64,000 bases of DNA from Bacteroidota bacterium. Lineage in GTDB: Bacteria; Bacteroidota; Bacteroidia; 2-12-FULL-35-15. Where the stretch lies: positions 62,001 through 126,000 of the forward strand of contig CANNHN010000007.1 of assembly GCA_947504725.1 (NCBI GenBank). The letters run 5' to 3'. Shown here piece after piece: positions 35,848-43,161 of the stretch. How positions within the stretch are numbered: position 1 is the first letter of the stretch; each line of letters begins with the position of its first letter. The notes beneath the pieces are model-generated. The model saw only the letters and a list, made by a program, of their open reading frames with translations. It was not told the DNA's origin and did not search any database. A program made the translations under genes and the position numbers.

Positions 35848-36645
35848 ATGAAAATTACAATTGTAGGTTGTGGTAATATGGGCTTAATTTATGCTCGTGC
35901 CTTTTTGAAGTATAAAATCGTTTCCAAAGAAAATTTATTATTAGCTGAAAAAAATGAATCTAGGAAACAAGAATTGCTAAAACTAAATATTGGAGAAGTA
36001 TGTGTAGTCAACGATTCACGAATTTCTGCAAGTGATATTGTTATTTTAGCAGTAAAGCCACAGGATTTTAATGAATTGAGTGTTGAGTTAAAACAAGTGC
36101 TCAATAACAATATCATTATTTCTATTATGGCTGGTATGAAATTGGAACGAATTGAAAAAGCTTTGGATCAACGTTTCATTGTTAGGGCAATGCCTAATTC
36201 CCCAGCAGAATTGGGAATGGGAATGACAGCTTTTACAAGTAATAAATCTTTGTCGATTGAGCAAATCCGGAAAGCTGAAAATTTATTGTCTACAACCGGT
36301 AGGACTGTTTTCTTTGAAAATGAAAATTTAATTGATGCCGTTACTGCATTGAGTGGAAGTGGTCCTGCTTATTTTTTCTATTTAGTAAAACATATGGTTG
36401 AGGCAGGAATAAAAATGGGATTTGATCAGCACACTTCGGAAATTTTAGTGAAGCAAACCATGTTAGGTTCTTTTCATTTGCTAAATACAGCAGATAAATC
36501 ATTGGATGAATTAATAAAAGCGGTTGCATCCAAAGGAGGAACAACGGAAGCTGCTCTCAACGTTTTTAATGAAACAGGTGTAGGAGAAAATTTGCAAAAA
36601 GGAATTGTGAAAGCTAGAGATAGAGCAAGTGAGTTGTCGAAATGA
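35848..36645 (+). CDS. proC: Pyrroline-5-carboxylate reductase
   Basis: The 265-residue NAD(P)H-dependent enzyme makes proline. It has an N-terminal Rossmann motif (IVGCGNMGLIYARAF), LAVKPQDF, VRAMPNSPAELGMGMTAF, and the C-terminal signature ALSGSGPAYFF with SKGGTTEAAL. It follows the DAHP synthase by 10 bp, an uncommon partner for a phenylalanine operon, so proline synthesis may come under the same attenuator. TyrA was considered and rejected because the ProC signatures are complete. Confidence 0.93.
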   Translation: MKITIVGCGNMGLIYARAFLKYKIVSKENLLLAEKNESRKQELLKLNIGEVCVVNDSRISASDIVILAVKPQDFNELSVELKQVLNNNIIISIMAGMKLERIEKALDQRFIVRAMPNSPAELGMGMTAFTSNKSLSIEQIRKAENLLSTTGRTVFFENENLIDAVTALSGSGPAYFFYLVKHMVEAGIKMGFDQHTSEILVKQTMLGSFHLLNTADKSLDELIKAVASKGGTTEAALNVFNETGVGENLQKGIVKARDRASELSK

Positions 36646-36664
36646 TCTATAGCTCTTTCTGTAA

Positions 36665-36913
36665 TTACTTATTGCTAATTACTTTTGGCACAAAAGCTAC
36701 ACTCATCGCATACTTTACCTTTTTACCATTATATTCAGCCGGTTTCCAGTTTTTAATATATTTTTTAAAAACAGCTTCGACTTTTTCATCATAAACATAT
36801 CCTATATTAGATTTACATTTTATATCTCCATTTTCTCCGTTTTTTTCGATGGTATACGATACAACAACCCACGGAACAGGATTGTTTTTGATCTCTTTTT
36901 TTACAATTCGCAA
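36665..36913 (-). pseudogene. TonB-C-terminal-like domain, detached by a frameshift
   Basis: The 82-codon frame begins at TTG inside the end of the upstream ORF. It encodes a TonB_C-like segment: VKKEIKNNP, VVVSYTIEKNGENGDIK, VEAVFKKYIKNWKPAEYNGKKV. It continues naturally from the end of the upstream ORF (EKEEFIKMILVNN), as in TPR-TonB_C fusion proteins of Bacteroidota. One extra base near 36905-36912 would join the two frames. It may be a real disabling mutation, a -1 frameshift or a sequence error. Confidence 0.6.
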
Positions 36914-37449
36914 TTATTCACTAGAATCATTTTTATGAATTCTTCTTTTTCGGAATAAATTGGAAGTGTTGGAGTTAAAGAATATATCGTATCATTATTT
37001 GTTACATCAAAAGAGACTATTTTTTTGTTGGACGAAGTGTATTTTCTGTAACTATTGTCTGTAGAATATTTCATTTTACAAACAACCTCAAAATAAGCAT
37101 GAGCTTCTTTATTTGTTTTTGCTCCTTCTTTATCTGAATATAGTGTGTCCTTGCTACAGCAGTCTCTCCAAAATAGATCAGAGGATTCTTTGTCATTTAA
37201 AGATGCCGCAAGTCCAATGTCAGAACAATAATCGCCCATTCTATTCAATTTTTTTCTTACTGCAGCTCTATTGTAATAAGTATCTGCGGTAGCTTTTAGT
37301 CTTAAGGATAAGGAAAATAATGAATCTGCGATTACATATTGTCCTTTATTTACAGCAATGTTTCCTGCGTCAAAATATTCTAATGATTTATCAGGTTGTG
37401 CATTTATACTTGAATAGAAAAAGATAAATAAGACAATAATTTTTCTCAT
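36901..37449 (-). CDS. TPR-like secreted protein, truncated by frameshift
   Basis: The 182-residue ORF has a signal peptide (MRKIIVLFIFFYSSINAQ) and TPR-like helices (YFDAGNIAVNKGQYVIADSLFSLSL, TADTYYNRAAVRKKLNRMGDYCSDIGLAASLNDKESSDLFWRDC). It ends in a region that normally leads into a TonB_C domain. The TAA stop falls within 13 bp of the start of the next frame, so the intact gene would span 36665-37449. The function of intact homologues is unknown; export and partner binding are inferred. Confidence 0.65.
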   Translation of the reverse strand: MRKIIVLFIFFYSSINAQPDKSLEYFDAGNIAVNKGQYVIADSLFSLSLRLKATADTYYNRAAVRKKLNRMGDYCSDIGLAASLNDKESSDLFWRDCCSKDTLYSDKEGAKTNKEAHAYFEVVCKMKYSTDNSYRKYTSSNKKIVSFDVTNNDTIYSLTPTLPIYSEKEEFIKMILVNNCEL

Positions 37450-37482
37450 ATATAGTAATTGTTAATTTTAGTGAACTCTTTT

Positions 37483-38574
37483 TTAAGGTATCGTAAAATC
37501 TATCAATGTATTTACATTCGATGTTCCTAATGCTCCCAATGTCCATGTATTTGTTAGATTGCTGCTCATCCAATCGCCACTGGAAAATGTTCCATCGCCA
37601 TTAGCATCGTATAGTGTATATAAATAATAACTTCCTGGATGCATGTAATTAAATGTAAACGCATTATCGGTAGAAGCTAAAAATACGTAACGCGAACGAT
37701 ATTTTAATTGTCCAGGATTGTAAGTCATTCCACTAAACAATGGTTGAGTAGTAATCATTAAGAAGACTTTTTTAGCAGGATCGGGTGTGTATGTTCCAGC
37801 AAAACTAACGTTCACAGTTGTTTGTCCAAGGTATGGTTGAGATGCTTCGTTGTATGGATCAATCGCTAAATCGGCAGCAGAATAATATATCGCTTCTGTT
37901 CTACTATCAAAAGTTGTAGTAAAATCTTTTACCATTTGTTTTTGAGGAAAACTGAAAGTTGAAATCGCTGCAGCCGCAGAACTGTTGTCTTGTAATTTTG
38001 CTTTCCACAACATATGTGTTTGTGCTGATGGCAAAGAATTATAGACATTCGTATATACATGCATTATCAAACTATCGTCTTTAAAAAGTACATCTGTATA
38101 AACTCTATTTTTACCTGCTTTAAAATCTATGAATCGATAAAAATAATTGTTAACGGTTTCCGAAACGCTATCAATTACTGCATAAGCGATACGTTGTGAA
38201 CCTGCGAATCCTCCTCCGTTACGGAAAGCCATTTTATAACTACCACCATGTTTCACAATGAAAAAGCCCATTAAAATGGTGTTCACCGAATCCAATTCAT
38301 TTTTAGCAGAGACTTGCGCTCCAGAAACGGGACGGAAATCAACAATCCATTCAGGATAGCCACCTAATGGAGTGGATGATGTGACAGGTCCGTTCCAAAT
38401 TCCCGGTAAACGAGATAGAATTTCGAATCCAGCTACAGCGGTGCTTGCATCTATTCCGCCTGTTCCTCCAGTTGTTGGTGGTGCTTCTTCTTCTTCTTTT
38501 TTATCTTTGCAAGATGTAGTAACTACTGAAATTATCAGAGATAGTGCAATGAAAAATTTGGATGTAGTTTTCAT
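37483..38574 (-). CDS. Hypothetical lipoprotein, 363 aa
   Basis: The ORF track begins at 38604, but MKTTSKFFIALSLIISVVTTSCKD from ATG 38574 is a clear lipoprotein signal with lipobox TTSC, so that start is chosen. The mature part begins with an acidic and Gly-rich linker (KKEEEEAPPTTGGTGG). The rest is beta-rich with no domain I can name. The end (YTLYDANGDGTFSSGDW) resembles an EF-hand-like dockerin or Ig-type Ca site often seen in exported Bacteroidota proteins. It is divergent from acs. Confidence 0.7.
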   Translation of the reverse strand: MKTTSKFFIALSLIISVVTTSCKDKKEEEEAPPTTGGTGGIDASTAVAGFEILSRLPGIWNGPVTSSTPLGGYPEWIVDFRPVSGAQVSAKNELDSVNTILMGFFIVKHGGSYKMAFRNGGGFAGSQRIAYAVIDSVSETVNNYFYRFIDFKAGKNRVYTDVLFKDDSLIMHVYTNVYNSLPSAQTHMLWKAKLQDNSSAAAAISTFSFPQKQMVKDFTTTFDSRTEAIYYSAADLAIDPYNEASQPYLGQTTVNVSFAGTYTPDPAKKVFLMITTQPLFSGMTYNPGQLKYRSRYVFLASTDNAFTFNYMHPGSYYLYTLYDANGDGTFSSGDWMSSNLTNTWTLGALGTSNVNTLIDFTIP

Positions 38575-38614
38575 GTTTTGTGTTTGGATACTTAAATATA
38601 GCAAAAAAATCGTT

Positions 38615-38622
38615 TAAATTTG
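38615..38622 (+). promoter_or_regulatory. Bacteroidetes -7 element upstream of acs
   Basis: TAAATTTG matches TAnnTTTG exactly, 23 bp before the acs ATG. A TTTG further upstream at 38583 is too far (28 bp) for the normal spacing. Confidence 0.55.
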
Positions 38623-38644
38623 AAGAATATTAAATCGAAATTAA

Positions 38645-40993
38645 ATGTCGCGTATTACATCCATAGAAGACTATCATAAAGAATACAAAAGAAGTATAGA
38701 AAATCCAGAAGCTTTTTGGGGAGAGCAAGCTGAAGAGTTTGTTTGGCAAAAAAAATGGGACAAAGTGTTGGACTGGAATTTTAATACAGCTGAAACTAAG
38801 TGGTTTGTAGGCGGAAAATTAAACATTACTGAAAATTGTTTGGATAGACATTTACCCGCAAGAGCAAATCAAATAGCATATTATTGGGAACCGAATGAGC
38901 CGAATGAAAAAGCAGTTAAACTTACCTATAAAGAATTACACGAACAAGTTTGTAAATTTTCCAATGTTTTAAAAAAAAACGGAGCAAAAAAAGGAGATCG
39001 TATTTGTATTTATATGCCGATGGTTCCGGAATTAGCAATTGCGGTGTTGGCATGTGCAAGAATTGGTGCTGTGCATTCGGTTGTATTTGGTGGATTTTCT
39101 GCTTCTGCGTTATCTGGTAGAATTCAAGATTGTGATTGTAATATTGTTATTACAAGTGATGGCGCTTATCGAGGAGCAAAAGCAATTCCAATGAAAGAAG
39201 TGGTTAATGAAGCGTTGGAAATTTGTCCTTCTGTGAACAAAGTAATTGTACTAGAACGAACAAACACTGCAATTAAAATGTTAGCTGGTCGTGATGTTTT
39301 TTGGAAAGAAGAAATGAAATCGGCATCTTCGGTATGTGATGCAGAACAAATGGATTCTGAAGACATGTTGTTCATTTTATATACATCTGGATCAACTGGA
39401 AAACCAAAAGGAGTTGTGCATACGTGTGGTGGATATATGGTATATACTGATTATACTTTTAAAAATGTTTTTCAGTATAATAACGACCCATCCCTAACCC
39501 TTCCCAAAGGGAAGGGAGATGCTCCGGGATATTATACCACTGATCCAAATACATTTAAACTTCTAACTGAGTATGCTAAAGAGATGCGAGATAATCCAAC
39601 TTCTGCAGAAAATATGTTGTGGCAATCTTTGCGAACACACAAGGCGGGTTATCATATAAGAAGGCAACATATTATTGGAAAATTTATAGTTGATTTTGTT
39701 TGTTTAGAAAAAAAATTAGTGATAGAAGTGGATGGTGATATACACGATCATCAATTAGAAGAAGATGCTCAGCGCACAGCATTTTTAAAGGAAGAAGGAT
39801 TTGAAGTTGTTCGTTTCAGAAATGAAGAAATATACGATGATGTACATTTCATAAGTTTAAGAATCGAGAATATTTTGGGCAAGAGACAGAGTGTTACAGA
39901 CGGAGAAAATCCCCTTCCCTTTGGGGAGGGCCAGGGTGGGGACGAGGTTTATTGGTGTACAGCAGACATCGGATGGATTACAGGCCATTCTTATATAGTA
40001 TATGCTCCGCTTTTAGCAGGTGCTACTTCTGTGCTGTTTGAAGGAGTTCCCACTTATCCAGATGCAGGAAGATTTTGGCAAATAATTGATAAATATAAAG
40101 TCAATATTTTTTATACGGCTCCAACAGCAATCAGAGCATTGGAAGCAGCTGGGTTGGATTTTGTTAAACCCTATAAATTAGAATCATTGCGAGTGCTTGG
40201 AAGTGTTGGAGAACCAATCAATGAGGAAGCATGGAATTGGTACAACGAAAATATTGGAAAATGTAAATGTCCAATTGTTGATACTTGGTGGCAAACTGAA
40301 ACCGGAGGAATTTTAATTTCACCTCTTGCAGGGATTACGAAGACAAAACCAAGCTTCGCGACTTTGCCATTGCCTGGTGTTCAACCAATTTTAGTTGATG
40401 ATAAAGGAAATGAAATTCTAGGAAATGGAGTGGAAGGAAATTTATGTATTAAATTTCCATGGCCATCAATTATCCGAACTACGTATGGTGATCATGAACG
40501 TTGTAAACAAACTTATTTTTCAACTTATCCAGGATTGTATTTTACTGGTGATGGTTGTAAGCGCGATGAAGATGGTTATTATAGAATTACGGGTAGAGTA
40601 GATGATGTAATGAATGTGAGTGGACATCGCATAGGAACAGCGGAAGTTGAAAGTGCTATTAATATGCATATAGATATCGTAGAATCTGCAGTAGTTGGTT
40701 ATCCTCACGATATAAAAGGACAAGGTATTTATGCGTATGTGATTTGCACTAATAAAAATAAAGATGCAGATACTTTGCGAAAGGAAATTTTAGCGGAAGT
40801 GACAAAAGTGATTGGTCCAATTGCAAAACCTGACAAAATTCAAATAGTGAGTGGTTTGCCCAAAACCCGAAGCGGTAAAATTATGAGAAGAATATTAAGG
40901 AAAGTTGCTGAGGGGGATATGTCAAATTTAGGAGATATTTCTACGCTGCTTGACCCCGCAGTTGTTGATGAAATAAAGGCTGGAGCTATCTAA
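38645..40993 (+). CDS. acs: Acetyl-CoA synthetase carrying an in-frame DUF559 insertion
   Basis: The protein is 782 residues, against about 630-650 for normal Acs. It activates acetate to acetyl-AMP and then acetyl-CoA. Host motifs are intact: YTSGSTGKPKGVVHT (P-loop), WCTADIGWITGHSY, DTWWQTETGG, YFTGDGCKRDEDGYY and the acetylatable Lys in PKTRSGKIMRR. Residues 282-432 are foreign and encode a DUF559 nuclease-like domain. They lie between FQYNND and EVYWCTAD, a loop after the nucleotide-binding motif. Without them the protein has 630-631 residues. The frame is open throughout, so a full fusion is probably made; whether it is active is unknown. Confidence 0.9.
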   Translation: MSRITSIEDYHKEYKRSIENPEAFWGEQAEEFVWQKKWDKVLDWNFNTAETKWFVGGKLNITENCLDRHLPARANQIAYYWEPNEPNEKAVKLTYKELHEQVCKFSNVLKKNGAKKGDRICIYMPMVPELAIAVLACARIGAVHSVVFGGFSASALSGRIQDCDCNIVITSDGAYRGAKAIPMKEVVNEALEICPSVNKVIVLERTNTAIKMLAGRDVFWKEEMKSASSVCDAEQMDSEDMLFILYTSGSTGKPKGVVHTCGGYMVYTDYTFKNVFQYNNDPSLTLPKGKGDAPGYYTTDPNTFKLLTEYAKEMRDNPTSAENMLWQSLRTHKAGYHIRRQHIIGKFIVDFVCLEKKLVIEVDGDIHDHQLEEDAQRTAFLKEEGFEVVRFRNEEIYDDVHFISLRIENILGKRQSVTDGENPLPFGEGQGGDEVYWCTADIGWITGHSYIVYAPLLAGATSVLFEGVPTYPDAGRFWQIIDKYKVNIFYTAPTAIRALEAAGLDFVKPYKLESLRVLGSVGEPINEEAWNWYNENIGKCKCPIVDTWWQTETGGILISPLAGITKTKPSFATLPLPGVQPILVDDKGNEILGNGVEGNLCIKFPWPSIIRTTYGDHERCKQTYFSTYPGLYFTGDGCKRDEDGYYRITGRVDDVMNVSGHRIGTAEVESAINMHIDIVESAVVGYPHDIKGQGIYAYVICTNKNKDADTLRKEILAEVTKVIGPIAKPDKIQIVSGLPKTRSGKIMRRILRKVAEGDMSNLGDISTLLDPAVVDEIKAGAI
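39488..39940 (+). mobile_element. In-frame DUF559-encoding mobile insertion inside acs
   Basis: The 453-bp segment is flanked by GAC (39485-39487 and 39941-39943), a possible 3-bp target duplication. Its ends are imperfect GC-rich inverted repeats of about 30 bp; each contains a hairpin (CCCTTCCC-AAA-GGGAAGGG on the left, CCCTTCCC-TTT-GGGGAGGG on the right). The coded segment reads SLTLPKGKG at the left and PLPFGEGQGG at the right. Between them is a DUF559 domain: YAKEMRDNPTSAENMLWQSL, RRQHIIGKFIVDFVCLEKK, LVIEVDGDIHD, FEVVRFRNEEI. VDF and EVDG are the likely PD-(D/E)XK metal residues. I recall similar DUF559 segments with LPKG/PFGEG ends in other Bacteroidota proteins. Confidence 0.85.
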
Positions 40994-41061
40994 TATCTAA
41001 ATTTTGTTAAAACTTTTATTCTTCCTGAATTTGCCATATCTTCGTTATCTAAAGCAATGCT

Positions 41062-41775
41062 GTGTCAGATAGTCTAGTAATTATACCAACTTATAACGAA
41101 AAGGAAAATGTGGAGCGAATGATTCGCAAAGTATTTTCTTTGACCGTCCCATTTAATTTATTAATTGTTGATGATGGTTCACCCGATGGAACATCTGATA
41201 TTGTTAAAAATCTAATGCAAGAGTTTTCGGGACGATTATTTATTGAAGAACGGAGAGGGAAGTTAGGATTAGGTACTGCATATATTCATGGTTTCAAATG
41301 GGCATTAGAAAAAAAATATGATTATATTTTTGAGATGGATTGTGATTTTTCGCACAATCCAGATGATTTGATTCGACTTCGTGAAGCATGTGTTTCTGGA
41401 GCTGATGTAGCTATTGGTTCACGTTATGTAAAATATGGGAAAGTAGAAAATTGGCCAATAGGAAGAGTCTTGATGTCTTATTTTGCTTCAGTTTATGTTA
41501 GAATGGTTTTATGGGTTCCTATAAAAGATACAACTGCGGGATTTAAATGTTATAGAAAAAAAGTATTAGAGCGTATTAATTTCGATGATATAAAATTTGT
41601 AGGTTATGCTTTTCAAATTGAAATGAAATACACTGCATATAAATTAGGTTTTAAAATTGTGGAAGTCCCAATAACCTTTATTGACAGGATAGAGGGAGCC
41701 TCAAAAATGAGTAAAGGGATATTTAAAGAAGCTTTTTGGGGCGTATTGCAAATGCGATTTAAGAATATAAAATAG
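41062..41775 (+). CDS. Polyprenol monophosphomannose synthase-like GT2
   Basis: The 237-residue GT2 enzyme begins at GTG; an ATG five bases upstream is out of frame and soon hits a stop. It has VIIPTYNEKENVERMI, LIVDDGSPDGTSDIV, EMDCDFSHNPDDL (metal-binding DxD-like) and GSRYVKYGKVENWPIGR. These match dolichyl/polyprenyl-phosphate mannose synthases of the soluble type, which load a sugar onto a lipid carrier at the inner membrane. The sugar may be glucose or mannose. A terminator follows the stop directly. Confidence 0.88.
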   Translation: MSDSLVIIPTYNEKENVERMIRKVFSLTVPFNLLIVDDGSPDGTSDIVKNLMQEFSGRLFIEERRGKLGLGTAYIHGFKWALEKKYDYIFEMDCDFSHNPDDLIRLREACVSGADVAIGSRYVKYGKVENWPIGRVLMSYFASVYVRMVLWVPIKDTTAGFKCYRKKVLERINFDDIKFVGYAFQIEMKYTAYKLGFKIVEVPITFIDRIEGASKMSKGIFKEAFWGVLQMRFKNIK

Positions 41776-41807
41776 AGTCCAGAGTGTGAACAGCTGGACT
41801 TTTTTAT
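41776..41807 (+). terminator. Terminator directly before the dihydroorotase start
   Basis: AGTCCAG and CTGGACT form a 7-bp stem with an 11-nt loop, followed by TTTTTTATT. It begins at the base after the GT2 stop and ends only 4 bp before the ATG at 41811, leaving no room for a promoter between them. Confidence 0.7.
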
Positions 41808-41810
41808 TAG

Positions 41811-43154
41811 ATGAAAATGAAAAAAACACTTTTAAAAAACGTAAACATTGTTAATGAAGGAAAAGTCTTTAAAGGCGATGTATTAATTGAAGGTAAATTT
41901 ATTTCTAAAATCTCGGAATCAGAAATAAATATTGTTGTGGATGTCATTATTGACGGAACAAATCAGTACTTATTTCCTGGATGTATTGATGATCAAGTGC
42001 ATTTTCGTGAGCCTGGATTGACACATAAAGGAGAAATTTATACTGAAGCAAAAGCAGCGGTAGCGGGTGGTGTTACTTCTTATATGGAAATGCCTAATAC
42101 GGTTCCAAATGTATTTACACAAGAATTATTAGAAGATAAATATAAACGTGCTTCGGAAGTTTCTCTTGCGAATTATTCTTTTTTTATGGGTGCTTCCAAT
42201 GATAATTTAGAGGAAGTATTAAAAACAAATTCGAAAAATGTTTGTGGTGTTAAAGTTTTTATGGGTTCATCTACAGGGAATATGTTAGTGGATAGAAAAG
42301 AAACATTGGAAGGCTTGTTTTCAAAATGTAAAATGTTGATTGCTACTCATTGTGAAGATGAAGCAACAGTCAAACACAACATGCAGTTGTATAAAGATAA
42401 GTTCGGAGAAGATATCCCCGTTGAATGTCACCCTTTGATTCGCAATGAAGAAGCTTGTTTCAAGTCGTCATCTTTGGCAGTTGAACTAGCAAAAAAATAC
42501 AATACACGTTTGCATGTTTTACATATTTCTACAGCTAAAGAAATCGAGCTTTTTGATAATAATATTCCTTTAAAAGAAAAAAGAATAACGGCTGAAGCTT
42601 GTATTCATCATTTGTGGTTTTCAGAAGAAGATTATAAAACAAAAGGAAATTTTATCAAGTGGAATCCAGCAGTAAAAAAAGTAAGTGATAGAGATGCCAT
42701 CTTAAAAGCGGTATTGGATAATAAAATTGATGTCATAGCTACAGATCATGCTCCACATACGATTGAAGAGAAAGAGCAATCTTATTTTAAGGCTCCGTCT
42801 GGTGGACCACTTGTTCAGCATTCATTAATTGCAATGATTGAAATGCACAAACAGGGAAAAATTACTCTTGAAAAAATCGCAGAGAAAATGGCACATGCTG
42901 TTGCTGATTGTTTCCAAATTGAAAAACGTGGTTATATCCGTGAAGGTTATTTTGCAGATTTAGTTTTAGTAGATTTAAATACTTCTGAAACTGTTGATAA
43001 ATCAAATATTCTATATAAATGCGGCTGGTCACCGTTTGAAGGAGTTACTTTTCATTCTAAAGTAAAATATACATTTGTAAGTGGCCATTTGGTTTATGAA
43101 AATGGTTTATTTAATGAAGAAATAAAAGGTGAACGTTTAACTTTTGTAAGATAA
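41811..43154 (+). CDS. pyrC: Dihydroorotase (class I amidohydrolase)
   Basis: The 447-residue zinc hydrolase forms dihydroorotate in pyrimidine synthesis. Metal ligands are visible in DDQVHFREPG (HxH normally; here QVHF precedes), and in ATHCEDE, LHVLHIS and DVIATDHAPH (catalytic Asp). The first Met (MKMKKTLLKN) or the one two codons later could be the start. The first metal site reads DQVHFREPG rather than the usual D-x-HxH-REPG, so the first His of the pair is replaced by Gln. That raises the chance of an inactive DHOase paralogue, although the other ligands are present. Confidence 0.8.
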   Translation: MKMKKTLLKNVNIVNEGKVFKGDVLIEGKFISKISESEINIVVDVIIDGTNQYLFPGCIDDQVHFREPGLTHKGEIYTEAKAAVAGGVTSYMEMPNTVPNVFTQELLEDKYKRASEVSLANYSFFMGASNDNLEEVLKTNSKNVCGVKVFMGSSTGNMLVDRKETLEGLFSKCKMLIATHCEDEATVKHNMQLYKDKFGEDIPVECHPLIRNEEACFKSSSLAVELAKKYNTRLHVLHISTAKEIELFDNNIPLKEKRITAEACIHHLWFSEEDYKTKGNFIKWNPAVKKVSDRDAILKAVLDNKIDVIATDHAPHTIEEKEQSYFKAPSGGPLVQHSLIAMIEMHKQGKITLEKIAEKMAHAVADCFQIEKRGYIREGYFADLVLVDLNTSETVDKSNILYKCGWSPFEGVTFHSKVKYTFVSGHLVYENGLFNEEIKGERLTFVR

Positions 43155-43161
43155 TATTGAT

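Noticed and set aside
35848-36645. Prephenate dehydrogenase (tyrA) as the third gene of the phe operon
   Set aside because: SGSGPAYFF and SKGGTTEAAL are ProC signatures and no TyrA motif is present.
39488-39940. Intein within acetyl-CoA synthetase
   Set aside because: The insert has no Cys/Ser at its start, no HN-Cys/Ser at its end and no Hint-domain blocks; its content is DUF559 only, so protein splicing is not supported.
38645-40993. acs as a pseudogene disrupted by the insertion
   Set aside because: The frame is open through the insert and all host motifs on both sides are intact, so a fusion protein is more likely than a dead gene.
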